Assembly: GCF_035325945.1 (NCBI RefSeq)
Contig: NZ_DAOKYX010000016.1
Coordinates: 4,081-68,080 of the forward strand
Reading direction: 5' to 3'
DNA length: 64,000 nt
Origin: Parvibaculum sp035325945
Lineage (GTDB): Bacteria > Pseudomonadota > Alphaproteobacteria > Parvibaculales > Parvibaculaceae
The notes beneath the pieces were generated by a model. It had not been told where the DNA came from. It made no database searches and saw nothing but the letters and a program-made list of their open reading frames with translations. The stretch's first letter is position 1. Every line of letters starts with the position of its first letter. The translations under genes and the position numbers were made by a program. This document shows positions 61,896 to 64,000 of this stretch, piece after piece.

Positions 61896-64000
61896 CCGCG
61901 CGCGCCAATGACAAGCCTGTGGGGCAACTGACCTTCGAGGAAGCCGCGGAGGAACTGGAGCGGCTCGCCGGGGAGATCGCGCGTCACGACAAGCTCTATT
62001 ACCAGAAGGACGCGCCCGAAATTTCGGACGCGGAATATGATGCGCTCCGCAGGCGGAACGAAGAGATCGAGAAGCGCTACCCGGAACTGATCCGCGAGGA
62101 CAGCCCGTCGAAGCGTGTGGGCATCGCGCCCGCCGAAGGCTTCGGCAAGGTCCTCCACAAGGTTCCGATGCTTTCGCTCTCGAACGGCTTTGCCGACGAG
62201 GACGTCACCGAATTCTGGGCGCGGGTCCGCCGCTTTCTCAATCTGTCGGACGGCGTCGAACTTGCCGTGACGGCGGAGCCGAAGATCGACGGGCTATCGG
62301 CCGCGCTGCGCTATGAGCGGGGGCGGTTCGTGCTCGGCGCGACGCGGGGCGACGGGCGCGAGGGCGAGAACGTCACGGAGAATCTGAAGACGATCGTCGA
62401 TGTGCCGGAGAAGCTCAAGGGACGCGACCTTCCCGATGTCTTCGAGGTGCGCGGCGAGGTCTATATGAGCCATGCCGACTTCGAGAAGCTGAACGAACGG
62501 CAGATGGAGGCGGGCAGGCCGCCCTTCGCCAATCCGCGCAATGCGGCCGCGGGCTCGCTCCGCCAGCTCGACGCCCGGGTGACGGCATCGCGTCCCTTGC
62601 GTTTCTTCGCTTATGCCTGGGGCGAGGCGACCGAAATTCCCGCCGACACGCATTCGGGCATGATCGAGCGCTTCCAGCATTGGGGTTTTCATGTGAACCC
62701 CTTTTTCCGCGTCTGCACCTCGGCGGATGAATTGCTCGGCTTCTATCACGAGATCGAGGAGAACCGCGCCAGTCTCGGCTACGACATCGACGGTGTCGTC
62801 TACAAGGTGAACCGGCTCGACTGGCAGCATCGGCTGGGCTTCGTTTCGCGCTCGCCGCGCTGGGCGCTGGCGCACAAGTTTCCGGCTGAAAAGGCGATGA
62901 CGGTGCTCGAAGGCATCGACATTCAGGTCGGCCGCACGGGCGCGCTGACGCCGGTCGCGCGGCTGAAGCCGGTGACGGTCGGAGGCGTCGTCGTCTCCAA
63001 CGCGACGCTCCACAATGAAGACGAGATCGAGCGCAAGGACATCCGAATCGGCGATACGGTGGTCGTCCAGCGGGCGGGCGACGTCATTCCGCAGATTGTG
63101 AGCGTGGTCGAGGAGAAGCGTCCCAAGGGCGCCCACAAGTTCCATTTTCCGGATCGCTGCCCGGAATGCGGAAGCCATGCGGTGCGTGAAATGAACGAAA
63201 AGACCGGCAAGGTCGATGCGGTGCGGCGCTGCACGGGTGGCCTCATCTGCCCGGCACAGGCGATGGAGCGGCTTCGCCATTTCGTTTCGCGCAACGCCTT
63301 CGATATCGAAGGGCTCGGCGAGAAGCAGATTGCCGGCTTCTATCAGGACGGGCTCATTGCCCAGCCTTCCGATATTTTCACGCTGGAGGAGCGCGACAAG
63401 AAGAGCCTCAAGAAGCTGAAAGACCGCGAGGGCTGGGGCGAGACTTCGGTGAGCAATCTCTTCCGCGCGATCAATCTGCGCCGCGAGGTCGATCTCGACC
63501 GCTTCATCTTCGCGCTCGGCATCCGCCATGTGGGAGAGACGACGGCGCGCCTCTTCGCGCGGAGCTACGGCACGCTCGAACATTTCATCGACCAGATGGA
63601 AAAGGCCGCCGATCACGACAGCGAGGCATGGCGCGAACTCAATGCGATAGGCGGGGTCGGCGAGGTGCTTGCCGAAGCTGTCGTCGATTTCTTTGCCGAG
63701 AAGCACAATCGCGAAGTGCTGTCCGCGCTGCACAAGGCGGGCGTTCGCGCCATGCCCTTGCCGGCTCAGGAAACGGCTTCGCCGATTGCGGGCAAGACGG
63801 TGGTTTTCACCGGCTCGCTCGAGCGCATGACGCGCTCGGAAGCGAAGGCGCGCGCCGAGCAGATGGGCGCGAAAGTGGCGGGCTCCGTCTCCGCCAAGAC
63901 CGATCTCGTCGTCGCCGGGCCCGGCGCCGGGTCGAAGCTCGCCAAGGCGACGGAACTCGGCATCGAAGTCATCAGCGAAGACGAATGGATGGAGATGGCG
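61892..64000 (+). CDS. ligA: NAD-dependent DNA ligase LigA, truncated by window end
   Basis: 703 codons are present and no stop is reached. Start is GTG 61892 inside the recN stop (GTGA). Domains in order: Ia with LYYQKDAPEISDAEYDAL (NAD site), adenylation domain with active lysine K131 in AEPKIDGLS, OB fold (VGRTGALTPVARLKPV), a four-cysteine zinc finger (CPECG, then RCTGGLICPAQ), helix-hairpin-helix repeats, and a BRCT domain at the end (IAGKTVVFTGSLERMTRSEA). Only the last residues are missing. It seals nicks using NAD+ and is essential. Confidence 0.97.
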   Translation, partial: MTARANDKPVGQLTFEEAAEELERLAGEIARHDKLYYQKDAPEISDAEYDALRRRNEEIEKRYPELIREDSPSKRVGIAPAEGFGKVLHKVPMLSLSNGFADEDVTEFWARVRRFLNLSDGVELAVTAEPKIDGLSAALRYERGRFVLGATRGDGREGENVTENLKTIVDVPEKLKGRDLPDVFEVRGEVYMSHADFEKLNERQMEAGRPPFANPRNAAAGSLRQLDARVTASRPLRFFAYAWGEATEIPADTHSGMIERFQHWGFHVNPFFRVCTSADELLGFYHEIEENRASLGYDIDGVVYKVNRLDWQHRLGFVSRSPRWALAHKFPAEKAMTVLEGIDIQVGRTGALTPVARLKPVTVGGVVVSNATLHNEDEIERKDIRIGDTVVVQRAGDVIPQIVSVVEEKRPKGAHKFHFPDRCPECGSHAVREMNEKTGKVDAVRRCTGGLICPAQAMERLRHFVSRNAFDIEGLGEKQIAGFYQDGLIAQPSDIFTLEERDKKSLKKLKDREGWGETSVSNLFRAINLRREVDLDRFIFALGIRHVGETTARLFARSYGTLEHFIDQMEKAADHDSEAWRELNAIGGVGEVLAEAVVDFFAEKHNREVLSALHKAGVRAMPLPAQETASPIAGKTVVFTGSLERMTRSEAKARAEQMGAKVAGSVSAKTDLVVAGPGAGSKLAKATELGIEVISEDEWMEMA

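Overview
The window looks like a GC-rich alphaproteobacterial chromosome. Four things suggest this: the uninterrupted mraZ-to-ftsZ division and cell-wall cluster followed by lpxC, bamD, recN and ligA; an RNase P RNA gene just upstream of mraZ; an mlaA/mlaC pair; and a methionine synthase split into two genes. The genus cannot be fixed from sequence reading alone; a Rhizobiales- or Parvibaculum-like organism would fit (inference).

Positions 1-6.9 kb are the accessory part. They hold a decayed WYL-domain regulator, an intact HEPN-domain protein, and then a visibly less GC-rich cassette: a TetR repressor divergent from an NtaA/SnaA/DszA-type flavin monooxygenase and an EamA exporter. Two diverged direct-repeat copies of about 90 bp (near 1678 and 5398) flank the cassette, and two clear palindromes lie in the divergent promoter. 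A metal-dependent amidohydrolase follows on the minus strand.

Positions 7.2-15.2 kb are a complete potassium-uptake operon: an extra 27-residue membrane peptide, kdpF, kdpA, kdpB, kdpC, kdpD and kdpE. From 15.4 to 22.8 kb come a TetR regulator, an MFS transporter, an AI-2E-type permease, the ABC-F factor EttA, and a TetR/class-III aminotransferase divergent pair with palindromic operators over its promoter. From 22.9 to 24.5 kb is a minus-strand mlaA-mlaC pair for outer-membrane lipid asymmetry.

Positions 24.8-30.6 kb form a methionine-cycle operon. An ArsR-type regulator fused to a methyltransferase domain, with a strong palindrome upstream, is followed by metF and a two-gene methionine synthase. 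Next are a 27-residue membrane peptide, a fused hydantoinase/5-oxoprolinase, a TerB/J-domain protein, a DMT transporter, a peptidoglycan amidase and a quinone oxidoreductase.

Positions 38.3-64 kb are the core: rnpB, then mraZ-rsmH-ftsL-ftsI-murE-murF-mraY-murD-ftsW-murG-murC-murB-ddl-ftsQ-ftsA-ftsZ with most junctions overlapping by a few bases, then lpxC, bamD, recN and ligA, which runs off the window end. A run of five 10-bp-spaced CCCR repeats upstream of mraZ looks like an extended MraZ operator. I found no wholly new multi-gene system. The best leads are the repeat-flanked monooxygenase cassette, the WYL/HEPN remnant, the five-repeat MraZ box, and the small membrane peptides next to kdpF and the methionine operon.
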